A stretch of DNA of 57,020 nucleotides from Flavobacteriaceae bacterium (lineage in GTDB: Bacteria; Bacteroidota; Bacteroidia; Flavobacteriales; Flavobacteriaceae). Where the stretch lies: NCBI GenBank assembly GCA_018608725.1, contig JABAZA010000084.1, positions 1-57,020 of the forward strand, in the 5' to 3' direction. Every line of letters starts with the position of its first letter. The stretch's first letter is position 1. Below, piece after piece: positions 25,761 to 34,953 of this stretch. The notes under the pieces were generated by a model that did no database searches, was not told the DNA's origin, and was given only the letters and a program-made list of their open reading frames with translations. The position numbers were made by a program, and so were the translations under genes.

Positions 25761-25761
25761 A

Positions 25762-26409
25762 CTATGCTTCTGCGATGATACATTCTCCGCCTTTTACTTT
25801 TTGATTTAGTTTAACTTTTAGGTTGGTATCCAAAGGTAAAAATAAATCCACTCTTGAACCAAATTTTATAAACCCTGCATCGGTCCCTTGTACAACGGTT
25901 TGACCTTCTTTTGCATAATTGACAATACGTCGCGCTAACGCCCCTGCAATCTGTCTGTATAGCACTTTTCCATAGGTTTTGTTCTCAACAACAATCGTCG
26001 TACGTTCATTATCAGTGCTTGCCTTTGGATGCCATGCAACCAAGTATTTTCCTGGATGGTATTTACTAAAAAGTACAGATCCACTTATGGGATAGCGTGT
26101 TACATGAACATTGATAGGGGACATGAAAATACTGACTTGAAGTCGTTTTTCTTTGAAATATTCTGTTTCTTCAACTTCTTCGATTACCACAACCTTTCCA
26201 TCGACTGGAGCGATTACTTGACGGTCATTTTGTTGGGTATGACGTTTAGGGTTTCTAAAAAATTGTAGTATAAGTACAAGAATTACCAATAAGCTGAACT
26301 GAATGAGTTTTGCAAGCCAAGGTATTTGTAAATTGTCAATTAGAAGTGATGTAGCCACTACAAAAACAAGTGTGATAAAAATTATTTTTTGACCTTCTTT
26401 ATGAAACAT
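25762..26409 (-). CDS. psd: Phosphatidylserine decarboxylase (short, PSD-A type)
   Basis: Makes phosphatidylethanolamine from phosphatidylserine. The 215 residues start with two hydrophobic helices (8-50). Then come PVDGKVVVIEEVEE, the FMSPINVHVTRYP block and the self-cleavage site FIKFGSRVD, where the G-S bond is cut to make the pyruvoyl group. The short form is common in Bacteroidota. The start overlaps cdsA by 11 bases, so CDP-diacylglycerol synthesis and decarboxylation are encoded together. A phosphatidylserine synthase gene is not adjacent. Confidence 0.94.
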   Translation of the reverse strand: MFHKEGQKIIFITLVFVVATSLLIDNLQIPWLAKLIQFSLLVILVLILQFFRNPKRHTQQNDRQVIAPVDGKVVVIEEVEETEYFKEKRLQVSIFMSPINVHVTRYPISGSVLFSKYHPGKYLVAWHPKASTDNERTTIVVENKTYGKVLYRQIAGALARRIVNYAKEGQTVVQGTDAGFIKFGSRVDLFLPLDTNLKVKLNQKVKGGECIIAEA

Positions 26410-27220
26410 AATTTAATATTCTTAAAAATAAATAGATAAATGGTGCTGCAAATATAGCACTATCTAAGCGATCTAATAGGCCTCCATGTCCAGGCATTAT
26501 TTTACCACTGTCTTTAACTCCTGCTTGACGTTTGTATTTGGATTCTACCAAGTCACCTAGAGTTCCGAAAATACTCACAATAACACTGATAATTAACCAA
26601 TGAGTAAAAAGTAACGAATCCGTATAATTGGCAATGACATAACTCCCTAGTGCCGCAAAAAATACGCCACCTAAAAACCCTTCGACTGTTTTTTTAGGGG
26701 AAATGCTTTCAAAAAGTTTTTGTTTCCCAAAATTTTTACCAATTATGTATGCAAAACTGTCGTTGATCCAAATCAAAATGAAAATATACATAATGATGTC
26801 CGGACTGTATTTTTTAAAATTTAGAGCAATCAACAATAAAAATACAAACCCACTACTCACATAGAAAGTGGTATTTATAAAATGATTTGAAAGTAAGGTT
26901 GGGAGGCTCTTTGAAGAAAATAAATCCCGAATCAATAATAGGTTTACCAATAACGAAATGACGAGTAATATTTGTGAAATATCAGAGAGACTATTTTCAG
27001 ATTTAAAGAGAGTATCCCAAAATGCGACCGTCAAAAATAGCACTACAAAAATGAAGTAAGAGGCTGTATTTTTTTGATGAATTAATTTATTGAATTCTGA
27101 CAAGCAAGTCAATCCAAATATAAAAAACAGAGCGATACAAGCATATTTTAATTGGAGTGCACCAATTAAAATAATTGCAAATAACAAGCCTGATAAAGCT
27201 CTTGTGGTTAGTTCTTTCAA
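26399..27220 (-). CDS. cdsA: Phosphatidate cytidylyltransferase
   Basis: Integral membrane enzyme making CDP-diacylglycerol from phosphatidate and CTP. The 273 residues have about eight hydrophobic spans. The family signature sits at the C-terminal side: SIFGTLGDLVESKYKRQ, then KDSGKIMPGHGGLLDRLDS with the catalytic acidic residues. It follows the LUD gene by seven bases and overlaps psd. Confidence 0.96.
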   Translation of the reverse strand: MKELTTRALSGLLFAIILIGALQLKYACIALFFIFGLTCLSEFNKLIHQKNTASYFIFVVLFLTVAFWDTLFKSENSLSDISQILLVISLLVNLLLIRDLFSSKSLPTLLSNHFINTTFYVSSGFVFLLLIALNFKKYSPDIIMYIFILIWINDSFAYIIGKNFGKQKLFESISPKKTVEGFLGGVFFAALGSYVIANYTDSLLFTHWLIISVIVSIFGTLGDLVESKYKRQAGVKDSGKIMPGHGGLLDRLDSAIFAAPFIYLFLRILNYVS

Positions 27221-27227
27221 TGTTCTA

Positions 27228-27836
27228 TTATAAATCTTCTAATAGCAGCAAATATAGGTTTTTTGTGCTACTTCCATAACTTAGAAAATCATTGGTGTCG
27301 TTGGCTTTAAAATGTTTAATGGTAGTAATATTGGAGGGTATTTTAGTTTTACTCTGTGCTTTAATTCCTTGAAGCCCTTCACTAATGGTATTTACAAACT
27401 GACTTGTGGTTGCAAATACAATGAAATTTTCAGGCAATTCAACCAATTTTTTTTCAGCAATTTGATTGGAAGAAATAAGCAAAGATCCGTCATTCGCAAT
27501 TAGAAACTCACAGGTAGTAAATAGAAAATCTGCGTCTTTTATTTTTTGAGCTGTTCCTAGCTTGAAACGTTTGAATTTTTCTTTTAGATGTTTATTAAGT
27601 ATGAGTGCTTTTTTTTTGTCCCAATTATTTTCTTCAATAATACTTTCAAGAAATCCTTGAACTTCATCGTTAGTTTCGCAATACAAAAATTTACCACCAT
27701 TTTTATTAAAGTTGATGGTAAAAGCTTCATCTACAGGTAAGTTGCTTGTGTCTAAAAACTCACTCTGATCTTTTTCATCAGCTTTACTTTTAGAAGCATC
27801 CGTATTTGAACCAAATATTTTACGAAATACACTCAT
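27228..27836 (-). CDS. LUD-domain protein
   Basis: 202 residues. The LUD fold (LutB/LutC family) covers about 60-200: FLYCETNDEVQGFLESI, KDADFLFTTCEFLIANDGSLLI, and FIVFATTSQFVNTISEGLQGI. No iron-sulfur cysteine motif is present, and no lutA or lutB neighbours occur, so a role in lactate use is doubtful. It is the first gene of the LUD-cdsA-psd-ACBP operon, lying downstream of ftsH but with its own -7 box. Function unknown. Confidence 0.82.
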   Translation of the reverse strand: MSVFRKIFGSNTDASKSKADEKDQSEFLDTSNLPVDEAFTINFNKNGGKFLYCETNDEVQGFLESIIEENNWDKKKALILNKHLKEKFKRFKLGTAQKIKDADFLFTTCEFLIANDGSLLISSNQIAEKKLVELPENFIVFATTSQFVNTISEGLQGIKAQSKTKIPSNITTIKHFKANDTNDFLSYGSSTKNLYLLLLEDL

Positions 27837-27874
27837 TTTTCATCTTAAATATAAGTTTTAAACTTACATTATTC

Positions 27875-27882
27875 CAAAGATA
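27875..27882 (-). promoter_or_regulatory. -7 box of LUD-cdsA-psd-ACBP operon
   Basis: TATCTTTG on the minus strand fits TAnnTTTG, 38 bases before the LUD gene ATG and just after the ftsH stop. It implies that the lipid operon can be transcribed separately from rsfS-ftsH. Confidence 0.45.
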
Positions 27883-27916
27883 AAAAATATAGGTTTAATA
27901 AAAAGTTATTTTGAAC

Positions 27917-29869
27917 TTATTCTTCCTCTTCTTTATTTTTAGGAGAAGATTTTACGGCTTCTTCTACTACAAAAGGACGTTTTCCAAAGATAGCTTCTAA
28001 GTTATCTTTAAAGATCACCTCTTTTTTAAGGAGTACTTCAGCCAATTCTGTTAACTTGTCTTTGTTGTCTTCTAAGAGTTTTACAGCACGTTCGTATTGC
28101 GTTTCGATGATGTTTGAGATCTCTTTGTCAATCAACTCAGCAGTGCGTTCGCTGTATGGTTTTGAAAATCCAAATTCATTTTCTCCTGAAGAATCATAAT
28201 ATGTTAAATTACCAACTTTATCACTCAGACCATAAACAGTGACCATCGCTCTTGCTTGTTTAGTCACTTTTTCTAAATCACTCAAAGCACCTGTAGATAT
28301 TTTATCAAAAATTACTTTTTCAGCGGCACGACCTCCCAAGGCAGCACACATTTCATCTAACATCTGTTCAGGTCTTACAATCAGTCGTTCTTCTGGAAGA
28401 TACCAAGCAGCGCCTAAAGACCGTCCTCTTGGAACAATGGTTACTTTTACCAAGGGAGAAGCATGTTCTAGCATCCAGCTTACCGTGGCATGCCCCGCTT
28501 CATGAAATGCGACTGCTCTTTTTTCACTTGGTGTTATTATTTTATTTTTCTTTTCAAGCCCTCCTATTATTCGATCGACTGCATCTAAGAAATCTTGTTT
28601 ATCAACTGCTTTTTTGTTGTTTCGTGCCGCAATAAGTGCCGCTTCGTTACAAACATTCGCAATATCTGCCCCAGAAAAACCAGGAGTTTGTTTTGATAAA
28701 AAGTCGGTGTCTAAACCTTTTGATTTTTTTAAGGGCTTTAAGTGTACCTCAAAAATTTCTTTTCGTTCTCTGATGTCTGGTAAATCAACATAAATTTGGC
28801 GGTCAAAACGTCCCGCTCGCATTAAGGCTTTATCGAGTACATCTGCACGGTTGGTTGCTGCCAAAACAATCACGTTTGTATTGGTTCCAAACCCATCCAT
28901 TTCGGTTAATAACTGGTTAAGGGTATTTTCTCTTTCGTCATTTGAGCCAGAAAAATTACTCTTTCCACGTGCACGACCAATCGCATCAATTTCATCAATA
29001 AAAATGATTGATGGTGATTTGTCTTTTGCTTGTTTAAATAAATCTCTAACTCTTGAGGCTCCAACTCCAACAAACATTTCAACAAAATCAGATCCTGATA
29101 ATGAGAAAAAGGGTGCTTTAGCTTCTCCTGCCACTGCTTTTGCTAATAAGGTTTTTCCTGTTCCAGGAGGTCCTACCAACAAGGCACCTTTTGGAATTTT
29201 ACCTCCCAAAGCGGTATATTTTTCAGGGTGTTTTAGAAAATCTACAATTTCTTGAACTTCTTCTTTAGCACCTTCTAATCCTGCCACATCCTCAAAGGTT
29301 GTTTTGGTTTCTAGATTCTCGTCAAATAATTTCGCTTTTGATTTTCCAATATTGAAAATTTGACCACCACCACCTGGACCACCACCTGACATACGTCGCA
29401 TGATAAAAATCCAAACTCCAATGATTAAAATAAAAGGAAGTATTGAAGATAAAAGATCCCCCCAAGGATTGGTTTCTGTTTTAAAGTCTAAATCCGTTTC
29501 AAGTTGCCTTTCCTTGATTGTATCTTCCAATTGTTTTTGAAATAATTGAACATCTCCAAATTCAAATTGATAATCTGGACTTGAAGCAGCCGTAGGAAGA
29601 AAGGATTCCTTTTTATTTTTTTTGTGAATTTCTTTGTTAGATGCTTTTGTAGTGAGATATACCAAAGCCTTTCGTTTGTTAACGATTTCAACTTTTTTCA
29701 CATCTCCATTTCTTAGAAATTTAAAAAATTGAGATGGAGTTGTAGAACCCTCTGAAGAGCCTCCTATACCACCTGAAAAAATATTGAAGCCTAGGAAAAG
29801 TACAATCGCAATTCCATAAATCCAATAGGCGTTAAACTTTGTGTTTTTTGGTTTTTTATCGTTAGACAT
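27917..29869 (-). CDS. ftsH: ATP-dependent zinc metalloprotease FtsH
   Basis: Membrane-anchored AAA+ protease that degrades short-lived and misassembled membrane proteins. Of 650 residues, transmembrane helices lie at about 15-33 and 141-158 around a periplasmic domain. Walker A is GPPGTGKT (233-240), Walker B is [11 protein letters not shown], the second region of homology is [19 protein letters not shown], and the zinc site is HEAGH (456-460). The Gly-rich linker after the second helix is typical of the phylum. It follows rsfS by 11 bases. Confidence 0.98.
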   Translation of the reverse strand: MSNDKKPKNTKFNAYWIYGIAIVLFLGFNIFSGGIGGSSEGSTTPSQFFKFLRNGDVKKVEIVNKRKALVYLTTKASNKEIHKKNKKESFLPTAASSPDYQFEFGDVQLFQKQLEDTIKERQLETDLDFKTETNPWGDLLSSILPFILIIGVWIFIMRRMSGGGPGGGGQIFNIGKSKAKLFDENLETKTTFEDVAGLEGAKEEVQEIVDFLKHPEKYTALGGKIPKGALLVGPPGTGKTLLAKAVAGEAKAPFFSLSGSDFVEMFVGVGASRVRDLFKQAKDKSPSIIFIDEIDAIGRARGKSNFSGSNDERENTLNQLLTEMDGFGTNTNVIVLAATNRADVLDKALMRAGRFDRQIYVDLPDIRERKEIFEVHLKPLKKSKGLDTDFLSKQTPGFSGADIANVCNEAALIAARNNKKAVDKQDFLDAVDRIIGGLEKKNKIITPSEKRAVAFHEAGHATVSWMLEHASPLVKVTIVPRGRSLGAAWYLPEERLIVRPEQMLDEMCAALGGRAAEKVIFDKISTGALSDLEKVTKQARAMVTVYGLSDKVGNLTYYDSSGENEFGFSKPYSERTAELIDKEISNIIETQYERAVKLLEDNKDKLTELAEVLLKKEVIFKDNLEAIFGKRPFVVEEAVKSSPKNKEEEE

Positions 29870-29880
29870 GAGTCGTGTTT

Positions 29881-30252
29881 TTAGTAACTAGTTTCTATTT
29901 CGGTAATTTTAGCATCTCCCCAAAGGTTTTCGATATCGTAGTATTCTCGAATGTGTTTTTGAAACACATGAACCACTACATTGATATAGTCCATCAATAC
30001 CCATTCGCCGTTTTCACTACCTTCAATATGCCAAGGTTTATCTTTTGTGTTTTTACTCACTTTTTTTTGTATGGAACTAACAATAGCATTCACTTGTGTA
30101 TTAGACGTTCCATCACAAATGATGAAATAATCACAAACGGTATTTTCGATAGCTCTTAAGTCTAAAATAGTAATATTTTGACCTTTGACGTCTTCAATTC
30201 CATTAATTGTGAAAGTGATGAGTTCGTCTGCGCTAGGTGTTTTTTTTGTCAT
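29881..30252 (-). CDS. rsfS: Ribosomal silencing factor RsfS
   Basis: Binds ribosomal protein uL14 and blocks joining of the subunits when nutrients are low. The 123 residues are the usual length, with the conserved core VCDYFIICDGTSNTQVNAIVSSIQ and the C-terminal EGSENGEWVLMDYINVVVHVF. It is first in a two-gene unit with ftsH, an arrangement found across flavobacteria. A -7 box lies at 30270-30277. Confidence 0.95.
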   Translation of the reverse strand: MTKKTPSADELITFTINGIEDVKGQNITILDLRAIENTVCDYFIICDGTSNTQVNAIVSSIQKKVSKNTKDKPWHIEGSENGEWVLMDYINVVVHVFQKHIREYYDIENLWGDAKITEIETSY

Positions 30253-30269
30253 GAATTAATTTTACTGTG

Positions 30270-30277
30270 CAAATTTA
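30270..30277 (-). promoter_or_regulatory. -7 box of rsfS-ftsH
   Basis: TAAATTTG on the minus strand fits TAnnTTTG, 17 bases before the rsfS ATG. The divergent birA has only an imperfect match (TAATTTAG) near its start. Confidence 0.4.
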
Positions 30278-30346
30278 TTACTTTTTTGGCTCTAAACGTG
30301 TTATATTGTCTTAATTAAATTATAATTTAGAGCCACAATTTGAACT

Positions 30347-31075
30347 ATGCAAATAATCAAACTTAATGCCATTGATTCTACGAACAATTATTTAAAACAA
30401 TTGTTGATGGATACTGCATTAGAAGATTTTTGTGTGGTAACCACCAAATACCAATCCAAAGGGAAAGGACAAATCGGTGCTGAGTGGATGTCTGAAAAAG
30501 GTAAAAACCTAATCTTTAGTGTTTTAAAGAAGAATCCGCCCGTTAAGTTACCTCGTCAATTCCATTTGAATATCCTTGTTTCTTTGTCTATTGTGAAAAC
30601 ACTGGAACACTATTCCATCCGAAAATTAGCGATCAAATGGCCTAACGACATTTTGTCAGACCATCATAAAATATCAGGGATTTTAATTGAAAATCAAATC
30701 AAATCGAATCGAATCGATTTTTCTGTAATTGGAATTGGACTTAATGTCAACCAAGAATTATTTAAAGGATTACCAAAGGTAAGCTCCATGAAATCTATTT
30801 TAGGAATGCCTATAAATAAGGATGAACTCCTTCATAAACTCATCAAGAATATTCAAATCTATTTTAAGTTGTTTTCCGAAAAGGGGGAAGATATTGTAAA
30901 TGCCGAATATGAATCGTATCTATTCCGAAAAGACAAACCTTCAACGTTTGAATTGCCTGATCAGACCTTATTCACAGGGATCATAAGAGGGGTCACAGAC
31001 GCTGGTAAATTGCGTGTGCAAATGGAAGATGCGACAAAGGAATTTGACTTAAAAGAAGTGAAATTGTTGTACTAA
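30347..31075 (+). CDS. birA: Biotin--[acetyl-CoA-carboxylase] ligase
   Basis: Attaches biotin to the biotin carboxyl carrier protein. The 242 residues contain only the catalytic and C-terminal domains. The N-terminal helix-turn-helix of E. coli BirA is absent, so it is not a repressor. The biotinyl-AMP loop reads KGKGQIGAEWMSEKGKNL (GRGRRGR type). Further blocks are KWPNDILSDHHKISGILIE and VIGIGLNVNQ. It converges on the SRPBCC gene with a four-base overlap of the stop codons. Confidence 0.94.
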   Translation: MQIIKLNAIDSTNNYLKQLLMDTALEDFCVVTTKYQSKGKGQIGAEWMSEKGKNLIFSVLKKNPPVKLPRQFHLNILVSLSIVKTLEHYSIRKLAIKWPNDILSDHHKISGILIENQIKSNRIDFSVIGIGLNVNQELFKGLPKVSSMKSILGMPINKDELLHKLIKNIQIYFKLFSEKGEDIVNAEYESYLFRKDKPSTFELPDQTLFTGIIRGVTDAGKLRVQMEDATKEFDLKEVKLLY

Positions 31076-31467
31076 ATTTCCTTAGGAATATTAAGTGCTA
31101 AAGTTTCAATAAATTTAGAGATTGGGGCTTTGATCATCATAGCCATCATGGCATTAAAATCGCCTTCAAACATCAATTGAACTTCACTTTTAGTTTCGGA
31201 AACAGATTCAATTTTAGCGGTTAATGAAAAGTCTAATTTCCCGCCTGCTGCCCCAAGTACAATCGTATGTGGAGATTCCATAGATTTTTTCTTTAAAACA
31301 ATTTCGGGCATTCCACTCAAAGCAAATAAAAAAGTCTCGGCGTCCATGAGTTCGAACTTACTGATATTTTCAGGCATCAATGGTTCAAAATTTTCAACAT
31401 TCGTTAAAAAATTAAATACTTCTTGCGCTGATTTGTCAAGACTCACTTTTGTTGATTCTAATTTCAT
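31072..31467 (-). CDS. SRPBCC/START-like protein
   Basis: 131 residues with the helix-grip fold signature. An N-terminal strand (STKVSLDKSAQEVFNFLTNVENFEPLMP) is followed by KIESVSETKSEVQLMFEGDFNAM and a long C-terminal helix. These proteins bind hydrophobic ligands in a central cavity. No ligand or catalytic residue can be named. It follows pyrE by eight bases and is probably cotranscribed with it. Confidence 0.78.
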   Translation of the reverse strand: MKLESTKVSLDKSAQEVFNFLTNVENFEPLMPENISKFELMDAETFLFALSGMPEIVLKKKSMESPHTIVLGAAGGKLDFSLTAKIESVSETKSEVQLMFEGDFNAMMAMMIKAPISKFIETLALNIPKEI

Positions 31468-31475
31468 ATCTAGAT

Positions 31476-32120
31476 TTATTTACCAGTCCACTCAGACGGA
31501 TTTGAATTCCATTTTGATAAAACATCCACTTCATTTTGGTTGATAAAGTGAGTGTCTAACGCTTGTTCCAGTAAGCTTTCGTAATTACTGAGTGTAAAAA
31601 GATTGACATTGTTAGTCTTGAAATTTTCTTTTGAAACCTCAAACCCATAAGTAAAAATTGCAACCATTCCTTTTACATTAACTTCAGCAGCTTTTAGTGC
31701 ATCTACTGCCACCAAGCTGCTCTTTCCTGTACTAATCAAATCTTCGACGACCACTACATTTTGACCTTTTTCAATAAATCCCTCAATTTGATTTTGACGT
31801 CCATGCTTTTTTGCTTCTGGACGCACATAAACAAAGGGAAGTCCAAGAGATTCTGCAACCAAAGCACCAATACCAATGGCACCCGTGGCTACGCCAGCAA
31901 TGACGTCTGGTTTTCCAAACTCTATTTCTATGTTTTTAGCAATTTCTTCTTTGATGTAGTTTCTAACGGGTGGGTACGATAACACCAAACGGTTGTCACA
32001 ATAGATTGGAGACTTCCATCCCGATGCCCAAGTAAAGGGGTTTTTTGGGCTTAATTTTATGGCGTTTATTTGAAGTAATACTTCTGCGGTTTTTTTGGCG
32101 GTACTTTTGTTAAAAATCAT
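31476..32120 (-). CDS. pyrE: Orotate phosphoribosyltransferase
   Basis: Transfers orotate to PRPP in pyrimidine synthesis. The 214 residues include the type I PRTase loop VVVVEDLISTGKSSLVAVDALK that binds PRPP, the orotate-side FTWASGWKSPIYCDNR, and the mobile-loop region YVRPEAKKHGRQNQIEG. A perfect -7 box at 32125-32132 is only four bases from the ATG, so the mRNA is probably leaderless. Confidence 0.96.
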   Translation of the reverse strand: MIFNKSTAKKTAEVLLQINAIKLSPKNPFTWASGWKSPIYCDNRLVLSYPPVRNYIKEEIAKNIEIEFGKPDVIAGVATGAIGIGALVAESLGLPFVYVRPEAKKHGRQNQIEGFIEKGQNVVVVEDLISTGKSSLVAVDALKAAEVNVKGMVAIFTYGFEVSKENFKTNNVNLFTLSNYESLLEQALDTHFINQNEVDVLSKWNSNPSEWTGK

Positions 32121-32124
32121 ATGC

Positions 32125-32132
32125 CAAAATTA
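32125..32132 (-). promoter_or_regulatory. -7 box of pyrE (leaderless)
   Basis: TAATTTTG on the minus strand fits TAnnTTTG and ends four bases before the pyrE ATG (32118-32120), placing transcription start at or beside the start codon. Confidence 0.45.
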
Positions 32133-32179
32133 CTAAAAATTACTACTTTTACTTTCTATTAACTTGTTTTTAATTAACA

Positions 32180-32761
32180 ATGTATAAAATATTTGTTGGA
32201 AATAAACCAATTATCCTCACAACGGAGTTAGAAACTGAAACAGATTTCAAGAATTTTTTGATTGATTCAGTAGATATCAACAAAGTACTTTCTAAACTTA
32301 AAAAAGATAAATATAACTCTGTTCGTCTTGTTGGAGCTGATAAAGATATGCTTCTCAAAAAATTCCTTTCCTTATTACCCAATGTGATTGCAGCCGGCGG
32401 GAAGGTTTATAATCAGAAAAATGAAATATTGTTTATTTTTAGAAACGGTAAATGGGATTTACCCAAAGGGAAAGCGGAGGCAAAAGAGACGATTAATTTT
32501 ACAGCACTTCGTGAGGTGGAGGAAGAAACAGGTATCACAGGGTTAAGAATTACCAAGCCCTTAGAAATCACCTACCATATATTTAAAAGAAATGATCGGA
32601 ATTATATTAAGGTAACCTATTGGTTTGAGATGTATTCTGAATTCGAAGGAAAACTAATTCCACAAGAAAAAGAAGGAATTACTAAAGTCAAATGGATCCC
32701 AGAAACCAAACTTAAAAAAGTATTTAATAATTCCTATGCAAATATCAAATTACTCATTTAA
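32180..32761 (+). CDS. Nudix hydrolase
   Basis: 193 residues. The Nudix box is GKAEAKETINFTALREVEEETGI at about 100-122, with the required REVEEE glutamates. The surrounding strands KWDLPKGKAEA and VTYWFEMYSEF fit the fold. The N-terminal 70 residues (start to about AADKDMLLKKF) form an extra domain of unknown role. Substrate unknown; members cleave nucleoside diphosphates linked to other groups. It is divergent from pyrE. Confidence 0.9.
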   Translation: MYKIFVGNKPIILTTELETETDFKNFLIDSVDINKVLSKLKKDKYNSVRLVGADKDMLLKKFLSLLPNVIAAGGKVYNQKNEILFIFRNGKWDLPKGKAEAKETINFTALREVEEETGITGLRITKPLEITYHIFKRNDRNYIKVTYWFEMYSEFEGKLIPQEKEGITKVKWIPETKLKKVFNNSYANIKLLI

Positions 32762-32814
32762 AGAGAGTTAATATTGTGTTTTTATAAAAATCTTCAATTA
32801 AACGCACTTTACAG

Positions 32815-32844
32815 TTGATATCATTCTCAATAAGTTTATTTTTG
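32815..32844 (+). promoter_or_regulatory. Promoter of first SulP transporter gene
   Basis: TTG at 32815-32817 and TATTTTTG at 32837-32844 are separated by 19 bases, a full match to the Bacteroidota -33/-7 arrangement. Transcription would start near 32850, leaving a leader of about 14 bases. Confidence 0.6.
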
Positions 32845-32863
32845 CCAGCAAAATTGACAGAAA

Positions 32864-34486
32864 ATGATGGAGTTTATTAGAAAGCGTTCAAGCAATGCTA
32901 AAAATGATATTTTAAGTGGTCTTACCGTTGCTTTAGCCTTAGTGCCAGAAGCAGTAGCATTTGCTTTCGTGGCAGGGGTTGATCCTTTGGTTGGATTGTA
33001 TGCAGCGTTTATGATTGGTTTGATTACCTCTGTTTTTGGAGGCCGCCCCGGAATGATTAGTGGAGCTACGGGAGCTTTGGCAGTGGTAATGGTTACACTT
33101 GTAGCACGTGGAAATGCAATGGGTGCTGAAGGCGATGAATTGGGTCTTTACTATCTGTTTTTGACTGTTATTTTAATGGGAGTTATTCAAGTTTTAGCGG
33201 GTGTCTTTAAGCTCGGAAAATTTGTCCGTTTGATTCCGCATCCTGTGATGATGGGCTTTGTAAATGGATTGGCAATTGTTATTTTTCTCTCTCAATTAAG
33301 TATGTTTATGACGTCTGAAAATGGCGAAATGGTATGGATGCAAGGCGCCTCTTTATGGACCATGATTGGCTTGGTTGGCTTAACAATGGCTATAATGTTC
33401 GGACTGCCACAAATCACTAAAAAACTCCCAGAAGCACTGGTTGCTATTTTGGTTGTTTCTGCCATTGTTATTTTTGGGGATTTAGAAGTTGCAACTGTTG
33501 GGAGCTTTATTAGAGATGGTGGTGGAGAAGGTTTAAAAGGCGGTTTGCCACTTCCACAATGGGCTATTTTCGAGAAAATCCCTCTTAATTTTGAAACCTT
33601 AAAGTTTATTGGACCGTATGCATTGATTCTTGCAGCGATAGGGTTGATTGAATCTCTAATGACATTAAACCTGATTGATGAACTCACGGAAACACGTGGA
33701 AATTCCAATAAAGAGTGTATCGCTCAAGGCGGTGCAAATATTCTAACAGGATTTTTTGGTGGTATGGGTGGCTGTGCGATGATTGGGCAATCTATTATCA
33801 ATATTAAAGGAGGTGGAAGAGGTCGTCTTTCGGGAATTGTAGCAGCACTAGCACTGCTAGGTTTTATTCTTTTTGCATCAGGACTAATCGAACAAGTTCC
33901 TATCTCAGCATTGGTAGGTGTAATGTTTATGGTAGTGATTGGAACCTTTGCATGGTCGAGTTTTAGAATTATTAATAAAATTCCAAAAACCGATGTATTT
34001 GTACTGATATTAGTTTCATCGATGACAGTCTTTTTTGATTTAGCAATTGCTGTAATTTCGGGTGTAATCGTCAGTGCTCTTGTGTTTTCATGGGAAAATG
34101 CAAAACGTATTCGTGCTCGAAAACGTATCAAAGAAGATGGTACTAAAGTGTATGAAATATGGGGTCCTTTGTTTTTTGGAAGCATCAAAACCTTTAATGA
34201 TAAATTTGATGTAAAAAACGACCCTCAATCTGTTGAAATTGATTTTGTTGAATCGCGAGTGAGTGATCATTCTGCTATTGAAGCCATATCGAATCTTGTC
34301 AATAAATATAAAGAAGAAGGCAAAACAATTCACCTTAAACACCTAAGTCAAGATTGTAAAATTTTGTTATACAAATCAAGCCCACTTTTTAAAGACATTA
34401 TAATTGAAGCCATTGATGATCCACGATACCATTTAGCTGAAAACCCTGAAGCCTTTACAAAAGGACTTTCAGAATATAAAATCTAA
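32864..34486 (+). CDS. SulP-family anion transporter with STAS domain
   Basis: 540 residues, some 10-14 hydrophobic spans (about 15-430), then a cytoplasmic STAS domain (about 440-540: VYEIWGPLFFGSIKTFNDKF, DHSAIEAISNLVNKYKEEGK). The family exchanges or imports sulfate, bicarbonate and other anions. The signature region LTVALALVPEAVAFAFVAGVDPLVGLYAAF is conserved. No carbonic anhydrase or sulfur assimilation gene is adjacent, so the substrate is open. Either of two adjacent ATGs could start it. It converges with coaD, overlapping by four bases. Confidence 0.92.
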   Translation: MMEFIRKRSSNAKNDILSGLTVALALVPEAVAFAFVAGVDPLVGLYAAFMIGLITSVFGGRPGMISGATGALAVVMVTLVARGNAMGAEGDELGLYYLFLTVILMGVIQVLAGVFKLGKFVRLIPHPVMMGFVNGLAIVIFLSQLSMFMTSENGEMVWMQGASLWTMIGLVGLTMAIMFGLPQITKKLPEALVAILVVSAIVIFGDLEVATVGSFIRDGGGEGLKGGLPLPQWAIFEKIPLNFETLKFIGPYALILAAIGLIESLMTLNLIDELTETRGNSNKECIAQGGANILTGFFGGMGGCAMIGQSIINIKGGGRGRLSGIVAALALLGFILFASGLIEQVPISALVGVMFMVVIGTFAWSSFRIINKIPKTDVFVLILVSSMTVFFDLAIAVISGVIVSALVFSWENAKRIRARKRIKEDGTKVYEIWGPLFFGSIKTFNDKFDVKNDPQSVEIDFVESRVSDHSAIEAISNLVNKYKEEGKTIHLKHLSQDCKILLYKSSPLFKDIIIEAIDDPRYHLAENPEAFTKGLSEYKI

Positions 34487-34944
34487 GATTTTTTAGTACG
34501 TACGCTGTTGGGAACCAGTTTTTTGTAATCGCCTTTAAAACGAATAATTTCTCTTACAATAGAGGAGGAGATAAATGAGGTTTGAGTAGAGGTCAACAAA
34601 AAGACGGTTTCCACTTTTGACAACTCCCGATTGGTATGTGCGATGGCTTTTTCAAACTCAAAATCTGCTGGATTTCTCAAGCCTCTTAAAATGAAATTAA
34701 CACCAATTTCTTTACAAAACTCGGTGGTCAGTCCTTGATAAGACACCACTTTTACTTTTGGATTGTCTTTAAAAGTATTTTCAATAAACTTTTTTCGTTC
34801 TTCTAATGAAAACATATACTCTTTTGAAGAATTTTCGCCAATAGCAATAATGACTTCGTCAAATAAGGTTACCCCTCTATTAACAATGTCTAAGTGCCCT
34901 AAGGTAATAGGGTCAAATGAGCCTGGAAAAATTGCTTTCTTCAT
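34483..34944 (-). CDS. coaD: Phosphopantetheine adenylyltransferase
   Basis: Fourth step of coenzyme A synthesis: ATP plus 4'-phosphopantetheine gives dephospho-CoA. The 153 residues have the nucleotidyltransferase motif FPGSFDPITLGHLDIV (TxGH type), RGLRNPADFEFE and the SSxxR-type SFISSSIVREI that binds ATP. The length is standard. It follows ddl by nine bases. Confidence 0.97.
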   Translation of the reverse strand: MKKAIFPGSFDPITLGHLDIVNRGVTLFDEVIIAIGENSSKEYMFSLEERKKFIENTFKDNPKVKVVSYQGLTTEFCKEIGVNFILRGLRNPADFEFEKAIAHTNRELSKVETVFLLTSTQTSFISSSIVREIIRFKGDYKKLVPNSVRTKKS

Positions 34945-34953
34945 GCTGTAAAG

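Noticed and set aside
28851-29255. Plus-strand 134-codon ORF opposite ftsH
   Set aside because: It is the antisense of the AAA domain, has low-complexity composition, and no promoter or family match is seen.
33292-34188. Two minus-strand ORFs (138 and 154 codons) inside the first SulP gene
   Set aside because: Both lie fully antisense to the conserved membrane domain, and their composition mirrors the transporter codons.
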